A stretch of 27,562 nucleotides of DNA from an uncultured Oscillospiraceae bacterium. GTDB taxonomy: Bacteria; Bacillota; Clostridia; Oscillospirales; Oscillospiraceae. The position numbers were made by a program, and so were the translations under genes. Position 1 is the stretch's first letter. Each line of letters starts with the position of its first letter. Positions 1 through 15,226 of the stretch are shown piece after piece. Below the pieces are notes generated by a model. The model searched no databases. It saw only the letters and a program-made list of their open reading frames with translations, and was not told the origin of the DNA. The stretch spans positions 1 through 27,562 of the forward strand of contig CAKTQR010000031.1 in assembly GCA_934597175.1 (NCBI GenBank), read 5' to 3'.

Positions 1-374
1 AGCAGCGCCAGCATAGGCACAAACAGCATGGGCAGATAGAACAGATACCACAGGTACCGGACGGCGTCCGGCTGCCAGAATATAAAATACTTTGCCGAAC
101 GGACTACCATCCAGATGATGAGAAGCACCGCAGTGCCCGTCATAAACCGGCATACCTGCTTTTGCACGATCCGCTGACGGACGGAGAGCCCCCAGGCAGC
201 GAATAGGCCAATATAGATAAAGCTGCGCAGATAGGAAAACAGCATCGGGCAGAAGCTGCCTCTGCCTACAATTCGGAAGCAATATGCCAGTATCACGGCA
301 AGTACAGCGATGCCGCTTGTTATGATGGTATTCTTTTTCTGTTCGGTCATAAACAGACCCCATTTCGCCTTCAT
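1..374 (-). CDS. Sensor histidine kinase, N-terminal membrane part (cut by window edge)
   Basis: This is the first 124 codons of a minus-strand gene that runs off the left edge. It is almost entirely hydrophobic, with about four predicted membrane segments. A short cytoplasmic turn containing VRQRIVQKQV is followed by VRSAKYFIFW and YLWYLFYLPMLFVPML. That arrangement resembles the multi-helix N-terminal sensor region of clostridial histidine kinases, which place ATPase and dimerisation domains further on, outside this window. The start is uncertain. ATG at 374 gives MKAKWGLF and has AAAGGA 14 nt upstream; ATG at 350 (MTEQKKN) has GGGG about 7 nt upstream. A promoter lies directly upstream. 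Several arginines are CGG, unlike the central genes. The kinase assignment rests on the membrane region only, so another polytopic membrane protein is possible. Confidence 0.65.
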   Translation of the reverse strand, partial: MKAKWGLFMTEQKKNTIITSGIAVLAVILAYCFRIVGRGSFCPMLFSYLRSFIYIGLFAAWGLSVRQRIVQKQVCRFMTGTAVLLIIWMVVRSAKYFIFWQPDAVRYLWYLFYLPMLFVPMLAL

Positions 375-413
375 TCGTTTTTGTTTTTCCTTTGGTATAC
401 CTTTTCAAATTAA

Positions 414-442
414 ATTATAGCATAAATCCGTCTGCTTCTCAA
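414..442 (-). promoter_or_regulatory. Promoter for the sensor histidine kinase gene
   Basis: On the minus strand, TTGAGA (442-437) and TATAAT (419-414) are separated by 17 nt. The start codon candidates at 374 and 350 lie 40-65 nt downstream. This fits a standard sigma-A promoter. Confidence 0.7.
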
Positions 443-697
443 CTGCTTCTTACGAGGCTTTGCACAAAAGCCACACTTTTACCCCACAACAGAGAAAAAA
501 GGGCGGTCTTTGACCTGCACAAGTCGAACCGATTCCATCTTATACTCTGCCTTGATAGAGTTATTTGTCTTTCCTTATTTGAAACAGCACCTGATCCCCG
601 ACACAGCAGGCGGCAGCGTAGCTGTGACTGCGCCAATTTTCCTTGTGCAGAGAAATAAAGGACAGCATATTTGATTTCTCCTTTTTTTGAGGGTAAT
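443..697. other. Intergenic stretch, nothing convincing beyond one small ORF
   Basis: Between the kinase promoter and the minus-strand terminator at 698-732 there is no recognisable gene. The only candidate is the 35-codon ORF at 561-668. A short GGTC/GACC hairpin (507-517) followed on the minus strand by GCCC and six T could be a weak terminator, but its stem is only 4 bp. Confidence 0.4.
561..668 (-). CDS. Possible small protein of 35 aa, unrecognised
   Basis: An ATG at 668 is preceded by a very good ribosome binding site (AAAGGAG at 684-678, 9 nt spacing) and opens 35 codons ending in TAA at 561. The peptide starts MLSFISLHKENW and ends VLFQIRKDK. It has no signal peptide and no known motif. 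The gene begins only about 15 nt after the T-run of a strong terminator (698-732), which leaves no room for a promoter between them. Expression would therefore need read-through of that terminator. It may be a leader peptide, a remnant, or not expressed. Confidence 0.25.
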   Translation of the reverse strand: MLSFISLHKENWRSHSYAAACCVGDQVLFQIRKDK

Positions 698-732
698 AAA
701 AAAGGCAGATAGATTTTTGCTTTCTATCTGCC
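698..732 (-). terminator. Intrinsic terminator (minus strand)
   Basis: A 10-bp stem GGCAGATAGA/TCTATCTGCC (704-732) with a 9-nt loop is followed on the minus strand by a T-run at 703-698. It is the last of three hairpins downstream of tRNA-Leu. Confidence 0.8.
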
Positions 733-782
733 TGTGTATCTGATATTTACTTTTCGGGAGTTCAAGTCAATCCACAAAGGGA

Positions 783-831
783 AAACGGCGATTTTACATC
801 TGTGTTTTGGTACAGAGAAAAATCGCCGTTT
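783..831 (-). terminator. Large hairpin between tRNA-Leu and the last terminator
   Basis: A perfect 13-bp stem, AAACGGCGATTTT (783-795) against AAAATCGCCGTTT (819-831), encloses an inner TCTGT/ACAGA stem (799-803/812-816). On the minus strand it is followed only by TTTTC, so it is a weaker terminator than its neighbours. It may instead be a structured RNA or a processing/3'-protection element of the tRNA transcript. Confidence 0.5.
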
Positions 832-838
832 GGGTAGC

Positions 839-865
839 AAAAAAGCCCGATATATTCGGGCTTTT
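839..865 (-). terminator. Terminator of tRNA-Leu
   Basis: AAAAGCCCGA (841-850) pairs with TCGGGCTTTT (856-865) around a 5-nt loop. The T-run is on the minus strand, about 30 nt after the tRNA 3' end. Confidence 0.8.
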
Positions 866-897
866 CGCAGGAGACATCTTTTTTTGCCTCCACATTA

Positions 898-982
898 TGG
901 TGCGAGAGAGGAGACTTGAACTCCCACGTCGGTTGACACACGCCCCTCAAACGTGCCTGTCTACCTGTTCCAGCACTCTCGC
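898..982 (-). tRNA. tRNA-Leu (anticodon GAG)
   Basis: The 85-nt gene on the minus strand has a 7-bp acceptor stem GCGAGAG/CTCTCGC (982-976 with 908-902), discriminator A, and an encoded CCA (900-898). The anticodon arm is CACGT-TTGAGGG-GCGTG, giving GAG, which reads CUC/CUU leucine codons. The long variable arm is typical of class II tRNA-Leu. The T-arm carries GTTCAAGTC. It has its own promoter and terminator, so it is a single-gene transcript. Confidence 0.95.
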
Positions 983-1006
983 ATAACCCAATTAAGGGCA
1001 AGAGTT

Positions 1007-1034
1007 ATTATAGCAGAGAAAATGCGATTGTCAA
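1007..1034 (-). promoter_or_regulatory. Promoter of tRNA-Leu
   Basis: On the minus strand a perfect TTGACA (1034-1029) and a perfect TATAAT (1012-1007) are separated by 16 nt, ending 25 nt before the tRNA. The -35 box overlaps the TGA stop codon (1033-1031) of the upstream glycosyltransferase gene. Confidence 0.9.
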
Positions 1035-2251
1035 GGATTAATTTTATCTTTTTCTTGGTTTTCTTTCAGATAAATGCCGACATAAATGGCCGAAAGGACC
1101 AAAACCGCAAGCATCAGCTCACCGCCTAGGCGGGGCTGTACAAGGTAATGTCGGGAAAAATACGCATAGTAGCAGTGCAGCGACGCAAGCTCGGCGAGAA
1201 TGGGCATCACCGCAAAGCGCAGGTCGGAAACGGCAAGCACTATGCACAGCATACCGCCGGCAAAGAAATAGCGGTCGTGCATGTGCGGCAGCAGAAACGG
1301 TATGCCGATCGCAAGCAGCACCGCCATGCCGAAGATGACACGCTTGTCAAGCTTTTTGCTGTTTGCCGTCGCCACGGCGAACACGATAAACATGAACACG
1401 AATGCGGCGATGACGAGCAGCGTTGACCACATTTCGGTGTTCTCGCCCCACCGGAACATCGAGGTGAGGGAGGGGGCGTTGTAGTTCATCGCATCGCCCA
1501 CCGTGCCAGCCTGCGAAAGATACAGCGTCAGCGTATCCCAAAGCGGCCTGCCTGCGATAACGGCGGGCAGTATCATGACGAGGTACGCAGCAGGGAATAT
1601 AAGCAGGTGCCTGAATTTTATCTTCTTTGCCACCAGCAGCACGAAGAATACCGGCATTACGAACACCGCTTGGAGCTTGAACGCAAACGATGCCGTGATG
1701 CTGACCATTGCACCCACGGGCTTATCGCTCAGCGCAAGGTACAGCGACAGCACGGCAAAGAAGGTGTAGATGCTGTCGCACTGCGCCCAGTATGCGCCGT
1801 TGAGTACCACGGTGGGGAAAAGCAGAACGGCAAAAAAGCAGACGATAAGCCGCAGCCGGCCTTTCGTAAACAGCGAGCACAGCTTCATGCACGCCCACGC
1901 AAGCAGCACATCGAAAACAACAGACAGCAGCTTTATTAGATAAAGCTCGCTTATGTCGATATAGGAAAACAGAGCAAGAAAATAAAGATACGGCAGGTTG
2001 TAGTTGCCGACCGACAGCCCCAGCGCCTTGAACCCGCCGTGCTCACGGAAAAACTGCGTCCACGGTGCGAGGAAACTCAGGTAATCGCCGCTTTCGTAAT
2101 CGAGCAAAAAATATCGGATGACGACCGCACCGGCCATAAAAAGAACGGCAAAAACGAGGTGAGCGGTGTTTTTTAAAAGCCCCTCACGCCATAGCAGGAG
2201 CATGCCAAGCACGAAAACGAGCAGCATCGATATCATCAAAAAATCATTCAT
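1031..2251 (-). CDS. Predicted GT-C membrane glycosyltransferase (Gpi18/mannosyltransferase-like)
   Basis: This 406-aa protein has about 10-11 hydrophobic segments. After the first two helices it carries an extracytoplasmic acidic loop, DYESGDY (residues 51-57), as expected for the catalytic acids of GT-C enzymes that use lipid-linked sugars. Further family-like signatures are NYNLPYLY (83-90), NGAYWAQCDSIYT (151-163), FAFKLQAVFVMP and HMHDRYFF. These resemble the bacterial PIG-M/Gpi18-like integral membrane proteins (COG5542 type). The likely role is glycosyl transfer to a cell-surface polymer or lipid, with substrate unknown. It starts at ATG 2251 without a clear Shine-Dalgarno. It is divergent from rpoB, and its leader contains a terminator-like hairpin at 2269-2300. 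Its stop codon overlaps the tRNA-Leu -35 box. Confidence 0.75.
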   Translation of the reverse strand: MNDFLMISMLLVFVLGMLLLWREGLLKNTAHLVFAVLFMAGAVVIRYFLLDYESGDYLSFLAPWTQFFREHGGFKALGLSVGNYNLPYLYFLALFSYIDISELYLIKLLSVVFDVLLAWACMKLCSLFTKGRLRLIVCFFAVLLFPTVVLNGAYWAQCDSIYTFFAVLSLYLALSDKPVGAMVSITASFAFKLQAVFVMPVFFVLLVAKKIKFRHLLIFPAAYLVMILPAVIAGRPLWDTLTLYLSQAGTVGDAMNYNAPSLTSMFRWGENTEMWSTLLVIAAFVFMFIVFAVATANSKKLDKRVIFGMAVLLAIGIPFLLPHMHDRYFFAGGMLCIVLAVSDLRFAVMPILAELASLHCYYAYFSRHYLVQPRLGGELMLAVLVLSAIYVGIYLKENQEKDKINP

Positions 2252-2268
2252 AAGCAGTCAAATCTCAC

Positions 2269-2300
2269 AAAAAAACGGCGGAAGCTTATAGCAACCGCCG
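2269..2300 (-). terminator. Terminator-like hairpin in the leader of the glycosyltransferase gene
   Basis: On the minus strand CGGCGG (2300-2295) pairs with CCGCCG (2281-2276) and is followed by seven T (2275-2269). No minus-strand gene lies upstream within 200 bp, so the hairpin sits between the likely promoter region and the ATG at 2251. That placement suggests attenuation rather than the end of a gene. Confidence 0.6.
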
Positions 2301-2327
2301 AAAAATCCACATTTCACAAAATATTTC

Positions 2328-2357
2328 TTGACATAGCTATATATACAATGATAGAAT
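2328..2357 (+). promoter_or_regulatory. Promoter of rpoBC
   Basis: TTGACA (2328-2333) and TAGAAT (2352-2357) are 18 nt apart. Transcription would start near 2364 and give a leader of about 145 nt with a GTAAAC/GTTTAC hairpin and an AACACC/GGTGTT hairpin before the RBS. Confidence 0.7.
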
Positions 2358-2507
2358 AACTTGCTATGTTATCTTGTGCCGTAAACGCTGGCATCCCATT
2401 GTTTACGAGTACAATATATCATTAACCGAAAGCAAATACAACACCGACTTTCGCAAAAGAAACAACTTAGCCGGGTGTTCTCAATTACGATTAAGGAGTG
2501 TGCACGA

Positions 2508-6230
<3,723 letters not shown>

Positions 6231-6232
6231 TA

Positions 6233-9973
<3,741 letters not shown>

Positions 9974-9980
9974 TAAATCT

Positions 9981-10014
9981 AAAAACTGCTGTACCGCATG
10001 GTACAGCAGTTTTT
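9981..10014 (+). terminator. Terminator of rpoBC
   Basis: A perfect 15-bp stem, AAAAACTGCTGTACC (9981-9995) and its complement (10000-10014), has a GCAT loop and ends in five T. It begins 8 nt after the rpoC stop codon and could work in both directions. Confidence 0.95.
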
Positions 10015-10090
10015 GCCCGTCAATACCTCCAATTACGGCAACAGAGTGTTGTATAATATGGCAAAATATGCAGCGATTGAAATTAACTCT

Positions 10091-10119
10091 TTGCATACTC
10101 CCAATCACTATAGTATAAT
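10091..10119 (+). promoter_or_regulatory. Promoter of the small secreted-protein gene
   Basis: TTGCAT (10091-10096) and TATAAT (10114-10119) are separated by 17 nt and lie 30 nt before the ATG. Confidence 0.75.
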
Positions 10120-10148
10120 TTAATTATAATTGTATAGGAGGGATAGCA

Positions 10149-10550
10149 ATGAAAAAGAAAATGTCCGCTTGGATAACCGCCGCCGTATGTCTGCTGCTGA
10201 TAATAGCGCTGTATTTCCTTGCGCCAGCTCATCCCATCGCCGCAGACGATATAACCTACGCATCCGTTACTCGCATGGACGACCGTATTGACCTTAACGG
10301 GAAGCGGCTAGAAGACATCAATGAGCTGTTTGCCGATGTGACAGCCAAGCGCTGCTTCGCTCCGGCAAACATCACCGAGAATCCTGAAACAATAATGGTC
10401 GACATGACGACAAACGATGGACCAAAGCACATTATCTTCGGCGACGAGGTGTATCTGTACTCATCCGCCGACGACACCATTTGGTACAGGATAGATAATG
10501 CAGACTACCTGCGTTTGTTTGTCGAAAACCTTCCGCATGTTGAAGAGTGA
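10149..10550 (+). CDS. Small membrane-anchored or secreted protein of unknown function
   Basis: This 133-aa protein begins MKKKMSAWITAA followed by a hydrophobic segment (about residues 8-25) and then IAADD. That could be a signal peptide or an N-terminal anchor, leaving about 105 residues outside the membrane. The outer part alternates charged and beta-type segments (HIIFGDEVYLYSS, IWYRIDNADYLRLF) and has one cysteine, so it is not a lipoprotein and has no disulphide pair. I do not recognise the family. It has a strong RBS (AGGAGGG at 10137-10143), its own promoter and a weak terminator. It sits between rpoC and rpsL, where many Firmicutes carry an L7Ae-like ribosomal gene, so it is probably a lineage-specific insertion independent of both operons. 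Confidence 0.75.
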   Translation: MKKKMSAWITAAVCLLLIIALYFLAPAHPIAADDITYASVTRMDDRIDLNGKRLEDINELFADVTAKRCFAPANITENPETIMVDMTTNDGPKHIIFGDEVYLYSSADDTIWYRIDNADYLRLFVENLPHVEE

Positions 10551-10560
10551 CACAAGCCGT

Positions 10561-10588
10561 GAAACTGCCGCTCATATGCGGCGGTTTC
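10561..10588 (+). terminator. Weak terminator after the small secreted-protein gene
   Basis: GAAACTGCCGC (10561-10571) pairs with GCGGCGGTTTC (10578-10588) with one G-U pair and a 6-nt loop. It is not followed by a real T-run, so termination may be partial. Confidence 0.45.
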
Positions 10589-10642
10589 GGCATTTAGACA
10601 AGAAAAAGCGAAAAAGCAAACTGTATTTTGTGTAAAAAAATC

Positions 10643-10671
10643 TTGACTAAATTTGTGTAATTTGCTAAAAT
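10643..10671 (+). promoter_or_regulatory. Promoter of the str operon
   Basis: TTGACT (10643-10648) and TAAAAT (10666-10671) are separated by 17 nt. The leader to rpsL is about 90 nt. Confidence 0.75.
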
Positions 10672-10681
10672 ATCAACCTGT

Positions 10682-10744
10682 GTGGGATTGCTATGCCCAA
10701 AAACGGCTGACCCACCGAAAATCCTTGATTTTCAAGGAAATTTT
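10682..10744 (+). promoter_or_regulatory. Structured leader of rpsL
   Basis: Two hairpins lie between the str promoter and the RBS. One is GTGGG/CCCAC (10682-10686 with 10711-10715). The other is AATCCTTGA/TCAAGGA (720-728 with 732-738 of the 10,000s) followed by a T-run (10741-10745). The second resembles a leaky attenuator placed just before AAGGAG. A regulatory role is inference. Confidence 0.35.
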
Positions 10745-10765
10745 TGAAGAAAGGAGAAATGAAAA

Positions 10766-11188
10766 TTGCCTACCTTTAACCAGCTGGTAAGAAAAGGCAG
10801 AGAGAAGGTTACCTACAAGTCCAATTCTCCCGCAATGCAGAAGGGCCTGAACACCCTGAAGAACCGTGAGACCGACCTGAGCGCACCTCAGAAGAGAGGC
10901 GTCTGCACCGCAGTCCGTACCTCTACTCCTAAGAAGCCGAACTCCGCTCTGCGTAAAATTGCCCGTGTCCGCCTGACCAATGGCTACGAAGTTACCGCTT
11001 ACATTCCCGGTATCGGCCACAACCTTCAGGAGCACAGCGTCGTCATGATCCGCGGCGGCCGTGTAAAGGACCTCCCCGGTGTCCGTTACCACATCATCCG
11101 TGGTACTCTCGATGCACAGGGTGTTTCCGGTCGTATGCAGGCCCGCAGCAAGTACGGTGCAAAGAGACCCAAGGCCTCGAAGAAGTAA
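10766..11188 (+). CDS. rpsL: 30S ribosomal protein S12
   Basis: This 140-aa S12 is part of the decoding centre. The start codon is TTG at 10766, because the conserved N-terminus MPTFNQLVRKGR begins there and AAGGAG lies 9 nt upstream. The nearby ATG at 10759 is out of frame and too close to the RBS. The protein is longer than E. coli S12 (124 aa) through an insertion after about residue 12, common in Firmicutes. The streptomycin-determining region TPKKPNSA has lysine at K57 (E. coli K42/43), and GRVKDLPGVRYH also keeps its lysine, so there is no classical resistance substitution. It is the first gene of the str operon. Confidence 0.98.
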   Translation: MPTFNQLVRKGREKVTYKSNSPAMQKGLNTLKNRETDLSAPQKRGVCTAVRTSTPKKPNSALRKIARVRLTNGYEVTAYIPGIGHNLQEHSVVMIRGGRVKDLPGVRYHIIRGTLDAQGVSGRMQARSKYGAKRPKASKK

Positions 11189-11193
11189 TCAAC

Positions 11194-11275
11194 CAACAGC
11201 AAAATTTTTGCCCTGTTGTTTATCATAATATATTGATAACCTCGGGGCGCAGACGGAAAGCGAAAAGTCTTTCCG
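11194..11275 (+). promoter_or_regulatory. Structured rpsL-rpsG intercistronic region
   Basis: The 128-nt gap between S12 and S7 is unusually long for this operon and holds several hairpins. They are CAACAG/CTGTTG (11194-11199/11213-11218), a small TATCA/TGATA stem (11221-11238), and CGGAAAG/CTTTCCG (11254-11260/11269-11275). In E. coli the S7 repressor binds the rpsL-rpsG intercistronic RNA, so a similar role is conceivable here but not shown. Confidence 0.35.
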
Positions 11276-11316
11276 AGTACCTGTGAAGTCATTTTTTAAT
11301 GAAGGAGGGAAGCAAA

Positions 11317-11787
11317 GTGCCCAGAAGAGGTAATGTTCCCAAAAGAGAGATTTTACCCGATCCTATGTACAATAGCGTTCTGGTGACCAAGCTCATCAAT
11401 GCTATTATGCTGGACGGCAAAAAGGGTGTTGCTCAGAAGGTCGTTTACGACGCTTTTGACATCATCAAGGAGAAGACCGGCAAGGACCCCCTTGAAGCCT
11501 TCACCGAAGCAATGAACAACATTATGCCCAGCCTGGAAGTCAAGGCTCGCCGTGTCGGCGGTGCTACCTACCAGGTTCCTATCGAAGTAAGACCTGCCCG
11601 CCGTCAGACACTCGGCCTTCGTTGGCTCGTCGGCTACGCCCGCAAGCGTGGCGAGAAGACCATGAAGGAGCGTCTCGCAGGCGAGATCATGGATGCATGC
11701 AACAATCTCGGTGCCTCCGTCAAGAAGCGTGAGGATACCCACAAGATGGCAGATTCCAACAAGGCATTCGCACACTTCAGATGGTAA
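11317..11787 (+). CDS. rpsG: 30S ribosomal protein S7
   Basis: This 156-aa S7 binds the 3' domain of 16S rRNA and organises the small-subunit head. The start is GTG at 11317, giving the conserved MPRRGNVPKREILPDP, with AAGGAGG 8 nt upstream (11302-11308). An in-frame ATG at 11299 lies upstream of that RBS and would add six non-conserved residues. The C-terminal half keeps the typical RPARRQTLGLRWLV and KMADSNKAFAHFRW segments. It is the second gene of the str operon, with 18 nt before fusA. Confidence 0.98.
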   Translation: MPRRGNVPKREILPDPMYNSVLVTKLINAIMLDGKKGVAQKVVYDAFDIIKEKTGKDPLEAFTEAMNNIMPSLEVKARRVGGATYQVPIEVRPARRQTLGLRWLVGYARKRGEKTMKERLAGEIMDACNNLGASVKKREDTHKMADSNKAFAHFRW

Positions 11788-11805
11788 TCTGAACAGGAGT
11801 ATTTT

Positions 11806-13884
11806 ATGCCCAGACAGTATTCACTTGAAAAAACCAGAAATATCGGAATCATGGCTCACATCGATGCCGGTAAGACTACGACCACTGAGCGTATTCTTTA
11901 CTACACCGGCGTCAACTACAAGATAGGTGAGACCCATGAGGGCACTGCGACCATGGACTGGATGGAGCAGGAGCAGGAGCGTGGTATCACCATCACCTCC
12001 GCCGCTACCACCTGCCACTGGCGCAATACCCGCATCAATATCATCGATACCCCGGGTCATGTTGACTTCACCGTTGAAGTCGAGCGTTCTCTGCGAGTAC
12101 TCGACGGCTGCGTGACGGTCCTCTGTGCAAAGGGCGGCGTTGAGCCTCAGTCCGAGACAGTATGGAGACAGGCCGACCATTACCATGTCCCCAGAATGAT
12201 ATACATCAATAAAATGGATATCATGGGTGCTGACTTCTATCATGTTCTTGAGATGATACATGACAGACTTAAATGTAATGCGGTCCCAATTCAGCTCCCC
12301 ATCGGCGCTGAAGCTGATTTCAGGGGCATAATTGACCTGGTCGAAATGAACGCCCGCATCTACTATGACGATCTCGGCAACGATATGCGTGATGAGCCCA
12401 TCCCTGAGGACATGCGTGATCTTGCTGAGGAGTACAGAGTCAAGATGCTCGAAGCCATCTCCGACTTCGACGATGAGATAATGATGCTTTATCTCGAAGG
12501 CGAGGAGATCCCGCAGGATATGATCCGTGCCGCCATCAGAAAGGCCACCTGCGCCGTCAAGATGGTGCCCGTCGTCTGTGGAACTTCCTACAAAAACAAA
12601 GGTGTGCAGAAGCTGCTTGACGCAGTCGTAGATTACATGCCCTCTCCCTTGGATATCCCCGCAATAAGCGGCGTTAACCCCAAGACCGACGAGGAGGAGA
12701 CCCGTGAGGCCTCCGACAGCGCTCCGTTCTCGGCGCTTGCGTTCAAGATCATGACCGACCCCTATGTCGGACGCCTGAGCTTCTTCCGTGTTTACTCCGG
12801 TACGCTGGAGGCCGGCAAGACCGTGCTCAACTCGTCCAAGGGTCAGCGTGAGCGCATTGGCCGCATCCTGCTGATGCACGCAAATCACAGAGAAGATCTC
12901 ACCATGGCTTATTCCGGTGACATCGCCGCCGCAGTCGGTCTCAAAAACACCACAACGGGCGATACTCTTTGTGATGAGAAAAATCCCATTGTCCTTGAAT
13001 CCATGGAATTCCCCGAGCCTGTTATCCGTGTCGCCATCGAGCCCAAGACCAAGGCCGGTCAGGAGAAAATGGCGATCGCCCTTCAGAAGCTGGCAGAGGA
13101 AGACCCCACCTTCAAGACCTATACGGATGAAGAGACGGGTCAGACCATCATCGCCGGTATGGGCGAGCTCCATCTGGAGATCATCGTTGACAGACTGCTC
13201 AGAGAGTTCAAGGTAGAAGCCAATGTCGGCAAGCCCCAGGTTTCCTATAAGGAGACCATTACCCGCTCTGCCACCGTCGACACCCGCTATGCCCGCCAGA
13301 CCGGCGGTAAGGGTCAGTTTGCACACTGTAAGATCATCGTTGAGCCGAACGAGCCCGGCAAGGGTTATGAGTTCATCAACAAGATCACCGGCGGTGCGAT
13401 CCCCAAGGAGTACATTCCTTGCGTCGATCAGGGTATTCAGGGTGCTATGCAGTCCGGCGTTCTTGCAGGCTATCAGGTCGTCGATGTCAAGGTCACCTTG
13501 ATAGACGGCTCGTATCACGAGGTCGACTCCTCCGAGATGGCGTTCAAGATCTGCGGCAGTATGGCGTTCAAGGAGGCCTGTGAAAAGGCCGGCCCGACTC
13601 TGCTCGAGCCCATTATGAAGGTCGTCGTGACTGCACCCGATGAGTACATGGGTGATGTCATGGGCGATGTAAACTCAAGACGCGGACAGATCGTTGGCTC
13701 CGACATCAGAAACGGTGCGGCAGTCATCGAGGCAAATGTTCCGCTGTCGACCATGTTTGGTTACGCTACCGACCTGCGCAGCAAAACGCAGGGCAGAGCG
13801 ACTTACAGCATGGAGCCCAGCCACTATGTTGAGCTGCCCAAGAGCCTTCAGGAGACTCTGGTCGGCAACCGCAGAAAAGGCTGA
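11806..13884 (+). CDS. fusA: Translation elongation factor G
   Basis: This 692-aa GTPase drives ribosomal translocation. GTP-binding motifs are visible in order: AHIDAGKT (17-24), the switch I region ERGITIT, DTPGH (81-85) and NKMD (135-138). Domains II-V follow, with the domain IV segment YARQTGGKGQFAH and the C-terminal GYATDLRSKTQGRA. Length and motifs fit a standard EF-G rather than the EF-G2 or TetM-type paralogue. The residue after NKMD is isoleucine where arginine is common, a minor change. The start ATG 11806 has AGGAG 8 nt upstream. It is the third gene of the str operon. Confidence 0.98.
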   Translation: MPRQYSLEKTRNIGIMAHIDAGKTTTTERILYYTGVNYKIGETHEGTATMDWMEQEQERGITITSAATTCHWRNTRINIIDTPGHVDFTVEVERSLRVLDGCVTVLCAKGGVEPQSETVWRQADHYHVPRMIYINKMDIMGADFYHVLEMIHDRLKCNAVPIQLPIGAEADFRGIIDLVEMNARIYYDDLGNDMRDEPIPEDMRDLAEEYRVKMLEAISDFDDEIMMLYLEGEEIPQDMIRAAIRKATCAVKMVPVVCGTSYKNKGVQKLLDAVVDYMPSPLDIPAISGVNPKTDEEETREASDSAPFSALAFKIMTDPYVGRLSFFRVYSGTLEAGKTVLNSSKGQRERIGRILLMHANHREDLTMAYSGDIAAAVGLKNTTTGDTLCDEKNPIVLESMEFPEPVIRVAIEPKTKAGQEKMAIALQKLAEEDPTFKTYTDEETGQTIIAGMGELHLEIIVDRLLREFKVEANVGKPQVSYKETITRSATVDTRYARQTGGKGQFAHCKIIVEPNEPGKGYEFINKITGGAIPKEYIPCVDQGIQGAMQSGVLAGYQVVDVKVTLIDGSYHEVDSSEMAFKICGSMAFKEACEKAGPTLLEPIMKVVVTAPDEYMGDVMGDVNSRRGQIVGSDIRNGAAVIEANVPLSTMFGYATDLRSKTQGRATYSMEPSHYVELPKSLQETLVGNRRKG

Positions 13885-13946
13885 TAAAATATAAGTACAA
13901 GTAAGAAAATTTTAAGTATTGATTAAAACAATTTGGAGGTAAAATC

Positions 13947-15149
<1,203 letters not shown>

Positions 15150-15168
15150 TATCGTTTTATAGCTGCAC

Positions 15169-15226
15169 TTGCGGCAAAGCAAGACCGCATCAAGGAGTTC
15201 TTCCTTGATGCGGTCTTGTGCCGCAA
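15169..15226 (+). repeat. Large composite hairpin after tuf
   Basis: A perfect 17-bp stem (15180-15196 with 15202-15218, 5-nt loop) is extended by an 8-bp outer stem TTGCGGCA/TGCCGCAA (15169-15176 with 15219-15226), with AAG bulged on the 5' side. No T-run follows on either strand. The hairpin contains the AAGGAG (15192-15197) and ATG (15208) of the likely start of the SGNH hydrolase gene. Confidence 0.8.

Noticed and set aside
392..658. Plus-strand 88-codon frame opposite the kinase leader
   Set aside because: It has no RBS, its start lies in the minus-strand promoter region, and the composition is not protein-like.
2475..2507. Longer rpoB start at ATG 2475
   Set aside because: The extra 11 residues are not conserved, the region has no RBS, and AAGGAG is placed correctly for ATG 2508.
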